Shown piece by piece: positions 32,994-43,652 of a DNA stretch of 64,000 bases. Made by a program: the position numbers and the translations under genes. The stretch covers positions 16,768,094 through 16,832,093 of the forward strand of contig CM063255.1 of NCBI GenBank assembly GCA_032158295.1, given 5' to 3'. Under the pieces are notes generated by a model, which made no database searches, had not been told where the DNA came from, and saw only the letters and a list, made by a program, of their open reading frames with translations. Source of the stretch: Pycnopodia helianthoides (lineage: Eukaryota > Echinodermata > Asteroidea > Forcipulatida > Asteriidae). How positions within the stretch are numbered: position 1 is the stretch's first letter; each line of letters opens with the position of its first letter.

Positions 32994-33560
32994 CTATAAC
33001 ACAGAAAAAACGCAAGATCGCAAGTTGTCACGAAACAATTGTGTTCCCTGCGGCGACAAATGCACACCATCAAAACGATAAAGGGGCGTTTCAGACCAAG
33101 CAAATTGGGGATGATGCAAGCAGTGAGCACCGAACCTAGCACATTGGGATTTCGCCCAGCGATTAATTGCATGCCGTTTCCGTTCAACAGCGGGTTGTGA
33201 CTTTGCCCCAAAGTAAAACACTCGTGGGAGAATATCTGACCACACAACCTTAGATGACGGAAACCGAGAGACGTAAGTTTGCAACGCAACGGAAATACGT
33301 TGTCGCATGCAAAATTCGTCCACTTCAATGAGATCGTTTGTCCCAATGTGAAAAACAATAACTGCAGGAGTTGACCCACTACATGACCGCAACAAAGATT
33401 CCAAATCGCACATATGCGCCCCACTTTTCCCCTTCCAGACCACGTGACGAGGAAGATCAATGGAACCTGCTGCCCAGCGGATGATGGAGTCGCCAATAAT
33501 CCAAACAGGACCTATTGATAAGTCACAGAAAATGAGTGCATTGGTATACTTATTACGTAT
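32994..33560 (-). CDS. SGNH/GDSL-type hydrolase frame of the retroelement
   Basis: On the minus strand, reading WIIGDSIIRW (GDS block at about 33486-33494), HIGTNDLIEV (GxND block) and DGVHLSPQGTQLF (DxxH block). All blocks of the SGNH catalytic set are present: Ser, Gly, Asn, His. The frame overlaps the end of the recombinase frame in another phase and has no clear ATG of its own. The open part from the GTG at 33443 is 149 residues. A poly(A)-like A-run (T-run on the plus strand, 32947-32987) follows. Such esterase-like domains occur in some Ngaro elements; their role in transposition is not settled. Confidence 0.7.
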   Translation of the reverse strand: MRNKYTNALIFCDLSIGPVWIIGDSIIRWAAGSIDLPRHVVWKGKSGAHMCDLESLLRSCSGSTPAVIVFHIGTNDLIEVDEFCMRQRISVALQTYVSRFPSSKVVWSDILPRVFYFGAKSQPAVERKRHAINRWAKSQCARFGAHCLHHPQFAWSETPLYRFDGVHLSPQGTQLFRDNLRSCVFSVL

Positions 33561-34821
33561 CTTGGGCCGTCACGGACGTGCACGGAATTTCACAACTAGG
33601 TATAGGGCGAATGTAAGTAGCAACCGCATTAGATCGCCACCTGCCCATTCTACGAACTTGATCATAAGGAACGCCACCACTCACTGCTGAGGACGCAGCC
33701 CCAATGCGAAAGGAATGAGCACGGATGTGCTCATCCGGCAACCCCGCAAACTTTATGGATTTTTTCAAAACAGCATTGAACTGAAAGCGAGTGAGTGGGG
33801 AACAATCGAAATGACAAAATAGAGGGCCGGCAATGGCAGGTCTCACAGAAAGAAACTTCCTCAATGCCATTACAGGGCAAATAGCTGAGTTATCCGATTG
33901 CACCAAGCGAATGACCTGCGGTGGGCCGCACTGATTGTTTTTGGCATGCTTGAAAGAAAACAGGAACGACTGTCCCCCGCCTTCCGCCTCACAAAACTGT
34001 ACATCCGCGACTGATAACACCGACGGTTGGACGCGCTGAGGAGAATCCGCCGCCAGCTCGCCTACACTCATAAAACCAAAAAATGCACAAACAAAAACTG
34101 CTTGAAACAAACAAGATTCAAACGCAGAAGTACATACTGCAGGAAGCGATTGAGTGACTTGCAATAAAATAGGGATGGACATTGGCAAACGTGTGTCCGA
34201 TAAAGGACGCAACCGCCTACACCCTTCAAGTAATTTAGACACCAAGAAATCATTCGTGGGGTCAGCCCACCCTTGCAACTTGTGATAAAAACCAACAGCA
34301 GAGACATATGTTGTGATCGTGGATGGAGCAAATGTGTGCATAGAAAGCCATGCGACAAACTGTTGAATTACGTCAGCTGAAACCGGACCGTCCAAAACAG
34401 GTCCCTGTTCCAAAAACTGACAAAACTTATTCCATCCTGCAGCATATGTCTTATGTGTATTTGAAGCCATTGCAGCTCTGAAAATTCTAGAAATTTCATC
34501 ATCTAGAAAACTAGAGGTAGGTCTGGCAACGGCGTCATGGCGTGTTTCCTGAAAACGGGACAGAGAATCAGCAATTACGTTAAAAACCCCTGGCACATGC
34601 GTAGCCTTAAAACGAATATTAGACCTAAGACAGGCAAGCACCAATAAGCGAATAAGATGCATCATTTGGGGACAGTGAGAAGATTGCTTGTTTATAATGT
34701 GGACTACAGCCGCATTATCAGTGTGGAACAGAACTTTACGATTAGCAAGCTGGGGGCCCAACATTTGAGTGCCACAACAATAGGAAACAATTCCAAAAAC
34801 GCAATTGACGGAGGATTGCAC
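33553..34821 (-). CDS. RNase H C-terminus and tyrosine recombinase
   Basis: A 422-residue frame. Residues about 28-95 are the RNase H end (FHTDNAAVVHIINKQSS, HVPGVFNVIADSLSR). A core-binding region follows (THKTYAAGWNKFCQFLEQGP), then the catalytic domain. HSFRIGAAS supplies the H-x-x-R box and GRWRSNAVATYIRP the tyrosine. The first catalytic Arg, expected in a G-F-x-R-V-x-E-L context, is Ser in GFMSVGELAA (codon AGT, 34066-34068 as plus ACT). The N-terminal RNase H part (AFLELFPIVVALKCW) continues in another frame near 34755. The copy is therefore probably inactive. Confidence 0.75.
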   Translation of the reverse strand: MQSSVNCVFGIVSYCCGTQMLGPQLANRKVLFHTDNAAVVHIINKQSSHCPQMMHLIRLLVLACLRSNIRFKATHVPGVFNVIADSLSRFQETRHDAVARPTSSFLDDEISRIFRAAMASNTHKTYAAGWNKFCQFLEQGPVLDGPVSADVIQQFVAWLSMHTFAPSTITTYVSAVGFYHKLQGWADPTNDFLVSKLLEGCRRLRPLSDTRLPMSIPILLQVTQSLPAVCTSAFESCLFQAVFVCAFFGFMSVGELAADSPQRVQPSVLSVADVQFCEAEGGGQSFLFSFKHAKNNQCGPPQVIRLVQSDNSAICPVMALRKFLSVRPAIAGPLFCHFDCSPLTRFQFNAVLKKSIKFAGLPDEHIRAHSFRIGAASSAVSGGVPYDQVRRMGRWRSNAVATYIRPIPSCEIPCTSVTAQDT

Positions 34822-34830
34822 AAAAAAGAG

Positions 34831-35553
34831 TTAGGCCAACGCCCTTGAACCCAGTGACCCTGAAAGTAAGCGCCTTGGATGTTTCACAATAAATATTGAC
34901 ATAAATGTGTGAAATGCCGATTGCCACATTCCAAACGACTCCAACTTCTTGCGCAAGGGCCCTGGCTTCCTAATGACCAGCTGATTGCCCTCCATAACAA
35001 ATTGCAAGTGCTGATCCGGAGCTCTCGCAATAACCGCATTAGCGGTGTCCTTATACAACAAAGAAAAATCAATGTAGGTCCCCTTCCCAAATTTTATCCT
35101 TGATGGCCTGGGGAACATGAAACCCGAGTGGGTGAACTGATGCATGCCAATTTGAGGAAGGGGGACAGGCCGCGTTCCTAACCCAAACTCCGTGTCAAGA
35201 GGCCCAAGACCACCACTAACATTACCAATATTTATGAAGTCATGAGATTGAGACTGAGAGGTGGCTAACAAATTAACATTAGGCCCAGAATTACCGCTGA
35301 CACTAACGGGAGTAAAATTATTAATATACTCACCACCCACTGCTGCCATTGGCGGCAAATGGAGCGGCGGGATCAATGAGGGGGCTGGCAAGGAGGGGGC
35401 TGGATCGTGAATACCCCGGGCCCGGGGGAGACTAGTCGTCGATGCACTGGCGGCTGCCGAGGGAGCCTGCTTTCTCTTCTTCTGTGGGGGAGCCATCTCA
35501 AGGAGCCTAGCTGGGCAGCGAACAACCCGCTTCGGTCGCGGCATGAATTCCAC
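34831..35553 (-). CDS. Gag-like frame of the retroelement
   Basis: A 240-residue frame from ATG at 35553. It is basic near the start (PPQKKRKQAP), then proline/serine-rich. From about residue 130 it has a conserved-looking part with FGKGTYIDFSLLYKDTANAV, LQFVMEGNQLVIRKPG and SAFHTFMSIF, the usual shape of Ngaro/DIRS first frames. The last 20 codons read RNase H DNA in the wrong frame because of the deletion. Confidence 0.6.
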   Translation of the reverse strand: MEFMPRPKRVVRCPARLLEMAPPQKKRKQAPSAAASASTTSLPRARGIHDPAPSLPAPSLIPPLHLPPMAAVGGEYINNFTPVSVSGNSGPNVNLLATSQSQSHDFINIGNVSGGLGPLDTEFGLGTRPVPLPQIGMHQFTHSGFMFPRPSRIKFGKGTYIDFSLLYKDTANAVIARAPDQHLQFVMEGNQLVIRKPGPLRKKLESFGMWQSAFHTFMSIFIVKHPRRLLSGSLGSRALA

Positions 35554-35971
35554 AGCTCAGTCGTCAAATTTACAATGTCAATGAAAGAAACTTCCCGATG
35601 ACAAACGGTTGATTGTGGAAGAAGCAGTTACATCCAGTTCACGAATTAATATGCCGCTCACGATGCCAGAAAAAATTCCCTAATCGTCTAAACAGATGAA
35701 TAATGTTATGTCCGATGAATGATATTTGAAGCCAGGTAATTATGAAAAAGAAATTGTCGTTCTTCTAACGTAAAGTTGAACTAAAAAACTGCACTCCGGT
35801 GGCGAGAAGAAATCCAGGTACATGTATTGACGTAAATACAACAACAAGTTCACATTTATAACGCAATCCAGAAATAAAATCTCTCCAAAGGCAAGGCCGA
35901 TGAGATGCAAGTGTGTCAACAGAAATTGTAGAAGAACCAAACAATTTTTTCCAAACAACAAAATTAAATTA

Positions 35972-36077
35972 ACAAATTATGTGTCCAGAAAAATAAAATT
36001 GCCCGTTCACATTGAAAGGCAGTGACAAATTATGTGTCCAGAAAAATAAAATTGCCCGTTCACATTGAAAGGCAGTG
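35972..36077. repeat. 53-bp tandem duplication
   Basis: ACAAATTATGTGTCCAGAAA starts at 35972 and 36025; the copies are identical. It lies just outside the 5' side of the retroelement. Confidence 0.85.
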
Positions 36078-36099
36078 ACAAAGTGACATAAAAACAGGA

Positions 36100-38680
36100 G
36101 AGCCAAACCCACGCTAACGATAGCGTCCCCAACAACGCAAGGATAGAATCCATTGGCTAAATGTTTTCACACCACACACCTTATTGGCTAACTGTAAACC
36201 TGAACAACATTTTTGCATAAAGAGGACTGTAAAACAAAGCACTGTAAACAATTTGCCCGCGAAAACATAATTACCTAAGTTGCCCGACATAAATGCACGT
36301 ACATGCAGGCACCCCGTCCCATAATAAGTACCCCTTAAGCTTGCACAATTTGATCTGCACAGGGCCGCAAACCTAGTACGTGTGGGTATAAACACATACA
36401 AGTTCGCCCTGTGTATAAAGCATTTTATCGTTGATGGATAAAATGTGTTAAACATGAAATTTCAACTTCAGTCAAGGTCAGACGGGTCACATTTTGAATA
36501 GAAACGTGTCAATTTAATTAAGACCTTTCAGATGACGTATAGATTGTAAAAATTCAATGTGTGGTTCAGAATTTATGATTTTTTGAAATATTAAATTTCA
36601 ACTTCCGGTTTGAACCGGAAGTTAAGGTCAAGCAGGTCAAATTTTGTGTAGCACGTGTTTAATTTATCAAGGTCGTTCAGACGACGTATTGATTGTAATT
36701 ATCCAAAGTGTGCTTAAGGAGTTATGAATTTTATTTCAAATATTTCATGGATTATCATTATTTGGGTGTGCAATATACAATGAAATAGCGAACGACACCA
36801 ACTGTATTCGCAAATGTAGATGTAAAGTATTCAATACAGAACATGTAGTTCATGTCAACTAAAACTACACTTGCGTGGCCGTGTACAGTGTTGGTGTGTG
36901 ATTGTGTTGGCATACACTATACGCGTTGTCATACAATGAAAGTCAACGGACACGGGCGCTTTGTCGCCCTGTTTTGACCAATTGTAAAGATTAAAATGCC
37001 ATAATATCTGTGCAAAAGTTTCGGCAGAGGAATTCACCTATAATTTGATGCAAAATTCATGTGAAAATATTACGTAGTTTTTGAGACATGAATTTTTGAA
37101 ATGTTCAACTTCCGGTTTGAACCAGAAGTCAAGGTCAAATGGGGTCAAAGTTTGTGTAGCGATTGTTGAACTTTTTACGACCTGTCCGATGATTTGTAGA
37201 TTGTAAAAATCCAGCATGTGGTTAAGGAGTTATGATTTTTTACAAATATTAAACTTTGATTTAGTGTAATTTCATACCTGATGACGTCATCATGACATCA
37301 TCAAGTCTCTGTGTCATCTTGATACTGAGATTCAATTGTCTGATGAGTTTCAATAATCAATTCAATTTCAATCTTGAGTTTTGGTGTAAATTAACCTAAA
37401 AAATGAAATTTTGACGGAAAAATTCCGAAGGCAAACTTCGACCCAGGGCAACGACCCGAAAGTAAAGGTCATACAATTTTGGTGTAAACTTTTCAAATGT
37501 TGCCCCAGTCTTCAACTACACGATGCCCAATTATGAACATTGTAGCTTTCAAATTGCTAAAACTACAGCAAAAAGCAACTGGTCATTTTTCAACTTTAAA
37601 AACCATGTAATTCGACACCCGATGACGTCATCATGACGTCATGACAACTGTTATGTCTTCATTTTGAGGTACAATTGACTGATGAGTTTCAAGGTTGAAT
37701 TAAGTTTCAATCTTGAGTTATGTTGCCAAGAAGAGTTCTACGGAAGAAGATGAAGAAGAAAAAAAAAACCAAAAAACAGAACAATAACAAGAGGTGTTCG
37801 TGCTTGTATTGCACGAACACCTAATAACAATTTGGTACGTATGGTATTTTATAGCTTTTACAAGATCTTAAAATATTGAATTAACACATAATAAATTACC
37901 AAAAAAAAGTGTTACCTTTGGTTTGAATGGAATTGTAAGTGTAAATTTCCTACATCGTCTTTATTTATTTTGAATTAATAAACTGTCAGAAATTAAGAAG
38001 CAGAATCAATTTAGTTTTTATTCCAAAGGGCTACAATGTAGGCCGCAAGTTGAATTACCGAGCAGTGGCAGAATTCAACCACAATAGTGCATCCATGTTG
38101 TGTTTCTACATTATGTATATCCGTTATAAATACAAACGATTAAATTTGAATAGTAATTTTATGGAAGGCTTTTGTGATTCTGACCAATCAAACTGTTCAG
38201 CCACTTTTGGACTAATCCCCTTAGGGTGTGTACAAACTGATGAACAAGATTCCCCAAGTCTGTGATCCAAAGTTAATGTTGGGGGTTAATCCAATAGAGG
38301 GAGCTATTGTAGGCAATACTGGCTATCCAGGTAGACAAAAAACCAAGTCTAGAGTAGAACCAAGTCTGGAGTCAAAGGATGTCCACCTACATTAGCCTTT
38401 TTGAGGTATGGTGGACACTATAGGAGTGCACTGCTTGGTTTGGGTGTATACAGACAAATTTACCCAAACCTAATAGTGTCATAGTATTGCGTCCACCATA
38501 TCTCAAAATGGCTTATAGAGTAACATTCAGTGTTGAAAAGGCCTATTTCCTTAGAATGACAGACAGGCATTACATGTATTTCCACAATAAATAGAAGGGA
38601 AAGCCAACTGTTAAAAATTGAAGGTTTTGAAACTCTGCATACAAACAGGGAATGCTGTGAACTGGCACTAAAGTATATGA
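36100..38680. other. No gene seen; dispersed low-copy repeat family
   Basis: 36460-37830 holds three degenerate copies of a unit with TCAACTTCCGGTTTGAACC, CAAATTTTGTGTAGC, and TGACGTCATCATGACGTCAT palindromes. It ends in an AAGAAGAAGAAAA run and an AGGTGTTCGTGC/GCACGAACACCT inverted pair at 37793-37822. Related copies lie at 13950-14560, 19255-19390 and 31400-32080. Confidence 0.55.
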
Positions 38681-38696
38681 CCACATCACCCCCGTA

Positions 38697-38802
38697 CTTT
38701 ATAAACTACACTGGCTACCTGTCAATTGCGAAACCAATTCAAAATAATCCTACTCACACATTCAAGGCACTACTTGGTTCAGCTCCACCCTACATTTAAC
38801 AC
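38697..38802 (+). mobile_element. LINE reverse-transcriptase fragment
   Basis: LYKLHWLPVNCETNSK and, one frame over, FKALLGSAPPYI, typical of the C-terminal part of CR1-like reverse transcriptases. It has a stop and a frameshift, so it is dead. Confidence 0.6.
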
Positions 38803-39210
38803 CTGTTGACGCCCACTGAGTTATGCAATGGTAGAAAAAAAAAAATCGCAATCTAATACTATATTGTCAGCTACTCAAGTACACGTCAACTTGGAGGGCG
38901 CTATACAATCTGGCTTAATAAAAGCATTAAGTCAAACTTACCCAGTGCCAGTGTCATAGGGCATTTCGACCCCCAGTGTGAGTGTCCCCCATACGGTAAA
39001 TTAAAAATGGGCTAACGAAGTTGATTCAGAAGAGGGCGCTATCAGATGAAATTTTGACACAACTCGCCGTATGGGAAGACAGAATCTCCTGGGCACACCA
39101 GCAATCCTTTATCGTAACATTAACTAACCTTAGTCTAGGCCCTCTTAATGTGAGTACAGATGTATGTCTTAACTTACAGCTAAAAATATCCGGATCTGGG
39201 TTAAAAATAC

Positions 39211-39900
39211 AGTGGCGTAACTAAGGGGGTGCCCCCGCCCCCCATTTGAAATCTTGACTTTTAAAATTAAAGGAACATTACAGAATTGGTTTTTGCTAAC
39301 AAAACAGTTGCTGGCAGTGTAAGCACTTTATGTAATCCACCATATACATAAACTGACAAACCTGTAGAAGTTTGAGATCAATCGGCCATCTGGGTCGCGA
39401 GAAAATAGTGAAAAACCGATTACACATTTGCATGAAATCATATAGGTTCAACAAACGAATAAAACGCTCACTGAGCGATAAACTCCAATCGGAAAATTAG
39501 TTTATTCATTTCTCATCAAATATGGCATTTCAGACAGAAATATTTCAAGGGATGTTTTCTACTATCATCATCATTAGACCGTGTAAGTTTTACGTAAATC
39601 TGTGATCAAAAGTATATTTTACAATTACCAATTCTGTAATGTTCCTTTAAGTTTTAAAAAAGTTACATATTTTATAGGCCTAAGCTTTTAATTAAGTGCC
39701 AGTGTTTTTAAAGCTATTTTTCTATTTACATGTACGTACAATGTATTTGTTTTTACCTCCATGTCAGACTACCTGAAACTTAGTAAATGACATCAAAAGA
39801 GCGCTGAAATGGGGCTTGTTTAAACAGGAAAAATGCATAGGCAGAAACTACAGTTTAATTGGCTAGAAGTGCCCTCCCCGAGTAGAAATGGTGCACCCCC
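39211..39900. mobile_element. hAT-like element end, interrupted by a TTAA MITE
   Basis: CAGTGGCGTAACTAAGGGGG at 39211 is a hAT-type terminus. GC-rich GTGCCCCC tracts occur just inside and again near 39890-39910. The 384-bp TTAA MITE (39267-39650) is nested in it. The right end of the hAT element was not located. Confidence 0.45.
39267..39650. mobile_element. TTAA MITE family 1, copy a
   Basis: TTAA, then AGGAACATTACAGAATTGGT; the inverse ACCAATTCTGTAATGTTCCT, then TTAA at 39647-39650. It is closely similar to 53597-53988 throughout. Confidence 0.9.
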
Positions 39901-39939
39901 TTGTGCCCCCCTAAAATTTCCCCATCATCATACGAGATT

Positions 39940-40130
39940 CCCCAACTCTGAACACTTTCAAAAACTAAATTAAAGACTTAACTATTTAGTTCAACTTCAT
40001 GATTGCTTTCTTTGATGTTATAAGCTATTGTTTATTTGTATACATTTTTTGGAAAGCGCTTACAAATCCTTTGTATGAAGCGCTATACATGTTGTTTCCA
40101 AAGTCATTTTTATTACTATTATTGATAACT
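39940..40130 (+). mobile_element. LINE 3' end
   Basis: AACTCTGAACACTTTCAAAA resembles the RT C-terminus codons; then GAAGCGCTATACATGTTG and a TTATTACTATTATT tail, the usual LINE 3' end. Confidence 0.45.
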
Positions 40131-40599
40131 AAACTTTCTGCAGCAGCTGTATGATTTTACCTAACTGAGGTGCACCACCATTTGACGAAGTGAGATGTTG
40201 AGTGATGCCCCCCAAAAAACAAATTCGATAATTTTATCTCCTAAAAAACCCAATATGACTGAAGATTTTTTGTACACATTCTTAACATTTAACATAAATG
40301 TTAATCGCCCTGGCATGCAACTTTGAAAGGTGTAGTGAGAAGTTTTAACAGCATTCTTCAACCAAAATTTTTAAAAAATTATCATTATCGCAGACAAACT
40401 TCTGCAAAATTGCCATATTTTGTTTTTAAAACAAATTTTAGCAGTCCGGCTATCTACAAGTACATGGGCATTCAATCGGTAAGTTTCACATTCTAGATCT
40501 TTGCAGATTAAAAACATCATAGAGCGAAAGAATAGGTTTGCAGTGGTGCTAGGGCCAAGGATACGGAGTGGATTGGCCCTTCATGGGGCTAGGTCAAGA

Positions 40600-40975
40600 G
40601 TACTCCTTTTTCGAAAATTTTTGACAATTATCGGTCGTACTAGCGCCCCAGGAACTTATTGTACGTAACTACATCAATGCGATCACGCTCTCAGCAGGAT
40701 CCCGGGTGCCCTGCCTCAACCGTGATAACAAGGCGGTTGAGGGAGGTAGGGTATCTGTCTAATTGATGGGTATCCTACCTCCCTCAAACTTGTTGTTGTC
40801 ACAGTTGAGGCAGGGCACCCGTCTACAATTTGACAGGTGCCCTGTCTCAACCACGTGGTTTCACGTTTGAGGCAGGGCACCCGTTAAAATGAGGATTGAT
40901 GTAGTTACGTACAATAAGTTCCTGGGGCGCTAGTACGACCGATAAACGTCAACATTTTTCGAAAAGAAGGAGTAC
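40600..40975. mobile_element. Fold-back element with about 80-bp inverted arms
   Basis: TATCGGTCGTACTAGCGCCC near 40630 is inverted as GGGCGCTAGTACGACCGATA near 40925, with arms from 40600 and to 40975. The centre carries direct and inverted GGTGCCCTGCCTCAACC and GAGGCAGGGCACCCG motifs and a GTTGAGGGAGGTAGGGTA/TACCTCCCTCAAAC pair. Confidence 0.85.
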
Positions 40976-41384
40976 AGCGCCCCAGTAACTGGGTCTAAGG
41001 TCAGGAGCTAGGTCAGGAGTAGGTTTTGAATAAGCACATCAACAAAAGTAAGTCCCCCCCTCAACAGTTCGTCATAACACCGTAAGGTAAAACATTTTAC
41101 CAATACAACTAATTAAGAAATATTTCTATGACATGTTGCCTAAGTGTTGTTGAAAAATGAAAGATGTCCATGAATTCATGGCTGAATGAGCTCAAATGGA
41201 AGACAATAACTGCCCTTCTCAAAAGTCACAAAGGTTTAAGAATGGCTTCTTACTAATGGAAAAAACACCTGTGGTTGAGTGCCTTTTAAAATACCCACCA
41301 AGTGAACATTACTGTAATGTGTAATCAATTCATGATCGTTCAGCCATGCAAATCCTCTTTTTTCTCTTAGCACAGTGAGTTGTT

Positions 41385-42213
41385 AGGTGGTCAGTAATCT
41401 GGTTCCCTGACCAAAGATTCCTTGACGTCTCTTGTTAAAAATCTTAGGTCAGGTATCACCCACGGTTAAAAATAGAGCATGACGCAACTTGTCAGGGTCG
41501 GGGGTCATCTCCAGGGAAACCATGTCTGCACCTGATCGGAAGGGTCGCACTAAATACCGACAACTCACGACCCTTCACGACAACACATTTTAAATACACC
41601 TTAAAGCATTTGAACATAAATCAACCGTTAAATATATGTAGAAGAGTCATATGCATCTAAATCACCTTCAAACTGTTGAAAAAATTGTATTTTTAACTGT
41701 AAAAAAAGTGTTTTTTTACCCCGAATTATAAACGAACGGTAGCATCCGCCATGTTGTCTTTCGACGTACCTGGACGATACCATTATACCGCAGGGGTAAT
41801 ACAAAATGCAAGATGATCATCATGGGTATGTGCCCTCTCATGGTGTTGAAAAAATATTTTATTTAGGTTGTTACTTCAAAAAATTATTTACAATAACAAA
41901 AAACCACCGCTTATTACTATTTCGCGGTAAAAAAAACCTTTTTTTACAAAAACTCCTGGATCTACGGCCGACAGGACTGACATTATGATTCCATGGATTC
42001 TGTTTACAATGCAACCATAAACACCCGGAAATGTCCGACCATCAACGATACTGTCCGAATGTTGACGACAACACGTTCGGAACATTTCGGATAACTTCGA
42101 AAAAGGAGGAATTCCTCCTTTTTGGTCACGTGATTTTGGGTGATACCGGACCCTAAATTCGACAGAGCCTAGCCGGAGATTTTTGGGTCTGGGAACCAGA
42201 CTAGGTGGTCAGT
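41385..42213. mobile_element. Nested element with 11-bp target duplication
   Basis: AGGTGGTCAGT occurs at 41385-41395 and 42203-42213. Between them the ends are inverted: AATCTGGTTCCCTGACC and GGTCTGGGAACCAGACT. A TSD of 9-11 bp is typical of Mutator-like elements. The 807-bp interior has no coding frame, so it is non-autonomous. Confidence 0.75.
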
Positions 42214-42295
42214 CCCATTCTTACCAATACACCTTGCAGTTAACAAGCATAGGCCTACTGAATTTGTTTGTGTTCTTAAATTTAAATTTAGCATT

Positions 42296-42451
42296 ATGCC
42301 CAGATTGTCTGATCAAGACAGGGCCATTGCCATTGGTCTTTTAGAGACTGATACCCCCGTGAAGCAGGTGGCTAGAAGAATGGGTGTTTGTCCGAAAGCC
42401 ATAAGAAAGCTACACCATAGAAGTTATTTGATAAACCTTTGTGACTTTTGA
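42296..42451 (+). pseudogene. Tc1-like transposase N-terminus remnant
   Basis: A 51-residue frame starting MPRLSDQDRAIAIGLLETDT and continuing VKQVARRMGVCPKAIRKLHH, a helix-turn-helix of Tc1/pogo type. It runs straight into the right inverted end, so the catalytic DDE part is deleted. Confidence 0.75.
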
Positions 42452-43487
42452 GAAGGGCAGTTTTTGTCTTTTATTTGAGCCCATTCAGCCATGAATTCAT
42501 GGACATCTTTAATTTTTCAACAACACTTAGGAAACATGTCATAGAATTATTTCTAAATTAGTTGTAATGGTAAAATGTTTTACCTTACGGTGTTATGACG
42601 AACTGTTGAGGGGGGACTTACTTTTGTTGATGTGTTTAGATAAAAAGAATACTGCTTGGAAAATATGCCATTTGATTTTGAATCTAACCACCACTTTTTC
42701 ATTCTTATTGATCACTACTTGTGCTTTATGACCACAACTATGTTTCATTCTAGTGCAAACACTACTGAACGACCTTCATCATAATTCAAGCTATACAAAT
42801 AATATTCATTCCATTTGCACCGTACTTTAGTAGGCCTACTGGCAAATTGGTTGAGCGCAAACGATAAACTAGCGCAAATTCAAAGTTTACGCACCATGTT
42901 TTGAACAATAATTGCTCGGGCAAATTGGAACCTTGCGCGCGCAGACTCGTATTGCTTTCTTATTTGCGCTAAACAAGTCAACCTTGACTCATGTGCCCCT
43001 GTGTACATGTACACAGGTACACCTACCTGAGGTAGGTGTGCAGACAACATTCTTGAGCTCGACTGAAGTATTTCTAACTCTCTAAAACTTCATTTTTGTA
43101 CAATAATATGTATAACTTTCATTCAGCAGTTGAATATGTTGTTTGAGCAAGTCGTTTCTTGACATGTAAAAACCATGGAGGTAAGAAGTTAATCAAAATT
43201 CTTCATGAACTTACCACCACCAAGATCAAAGGGTCCTTCGCAGGATCTAGGACGTGACGAAGTACAGGATTCATGCAGCCTGTAGTAAACATTAGCATGT
43301 GACATTGTTAGTTCACTTGACAAAGTTCTGTCACTTGAGGGCGCCCTAAAGAAAATAATCCGCAACTTTGAATGTTATTTCAGTATTTATGCGGTCGTCA
43401 AATCGATCAAACTCGACAACGTTACTTTGTTTACGTGCAAAAAAATTCTCTTTTTCAGTGTTTGACATTCATGAACAATTTGAAACC

Positions 43488-43652
43488 ATGTTTGGATCGA
43501 TAGTAACGTCCCGCATGAGACACAAGCTCTTCCTTGCATCATCCACCGCAGAAGATTGCCAAGCATCGAATACAGCAATTCTCAGTCCTTATTTGCTCTT
43601 GGGATGTGGAGTTGGGATGGTCACCTTTCCATCTTGCCTTGGGCTCATGCAG
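43488..43652 (+). CDS. Membrane protein exon 1
   Basis: Begins MFGSIVTSRMRHKLFLASS and ends LGLMQ before GTTGGC; phase 0 end. Contains the first hydrophobic segment. Confidence 0.7.

Larger units (their letters stand above)
32150..36080 (-). mobile_element. Damaged Ngaro/DIRS-type tyrosine-recombinase retroelement
   Basis: Minus-strand order: gag-like frame (35553-34831), RNase H C-terminal half plus tyrosine recombinase (34821-33553), SGNH hydrolase frame (about 33560-32994). No reverse transcriptase lies between gag and RNase H; the gag-like end (AFHTFMSIFIVKHP) is followed at once by HWVQGRWP-type RNase H sequence, so the RT part is deleted. Ngaro-like elements of animals are known to combine these three types of frame. 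Edges are approximate: tandem palindromic repeats lie to the left and a 53-bp duplication to the right. Confidence 0.7.
41031..42638. mobile_element. Deleted Tc1-like transposon with about 200-bp inverted ends
   Basis: TA at 41031, then AGCACATCAACAAAAGTAAG. The inverse CTTACTTTTGTTGATGTG ends before TA at 42637. Inverted ends extend about 200 bases (ATTCATGGCTGAATGAGCTC against GAGCCCATTCAGCCATGAAT). Inside is only the start of a transposase (42296-42451). A second element is nested at 41396-42202. Confidence 0.8.

Noticed and set aside
32864..33496. Minus-strand 210-residue frame
   Set aside because: Overlaps the SGNH hydrolase in another frame and runs into the T-run; no domain motifs.
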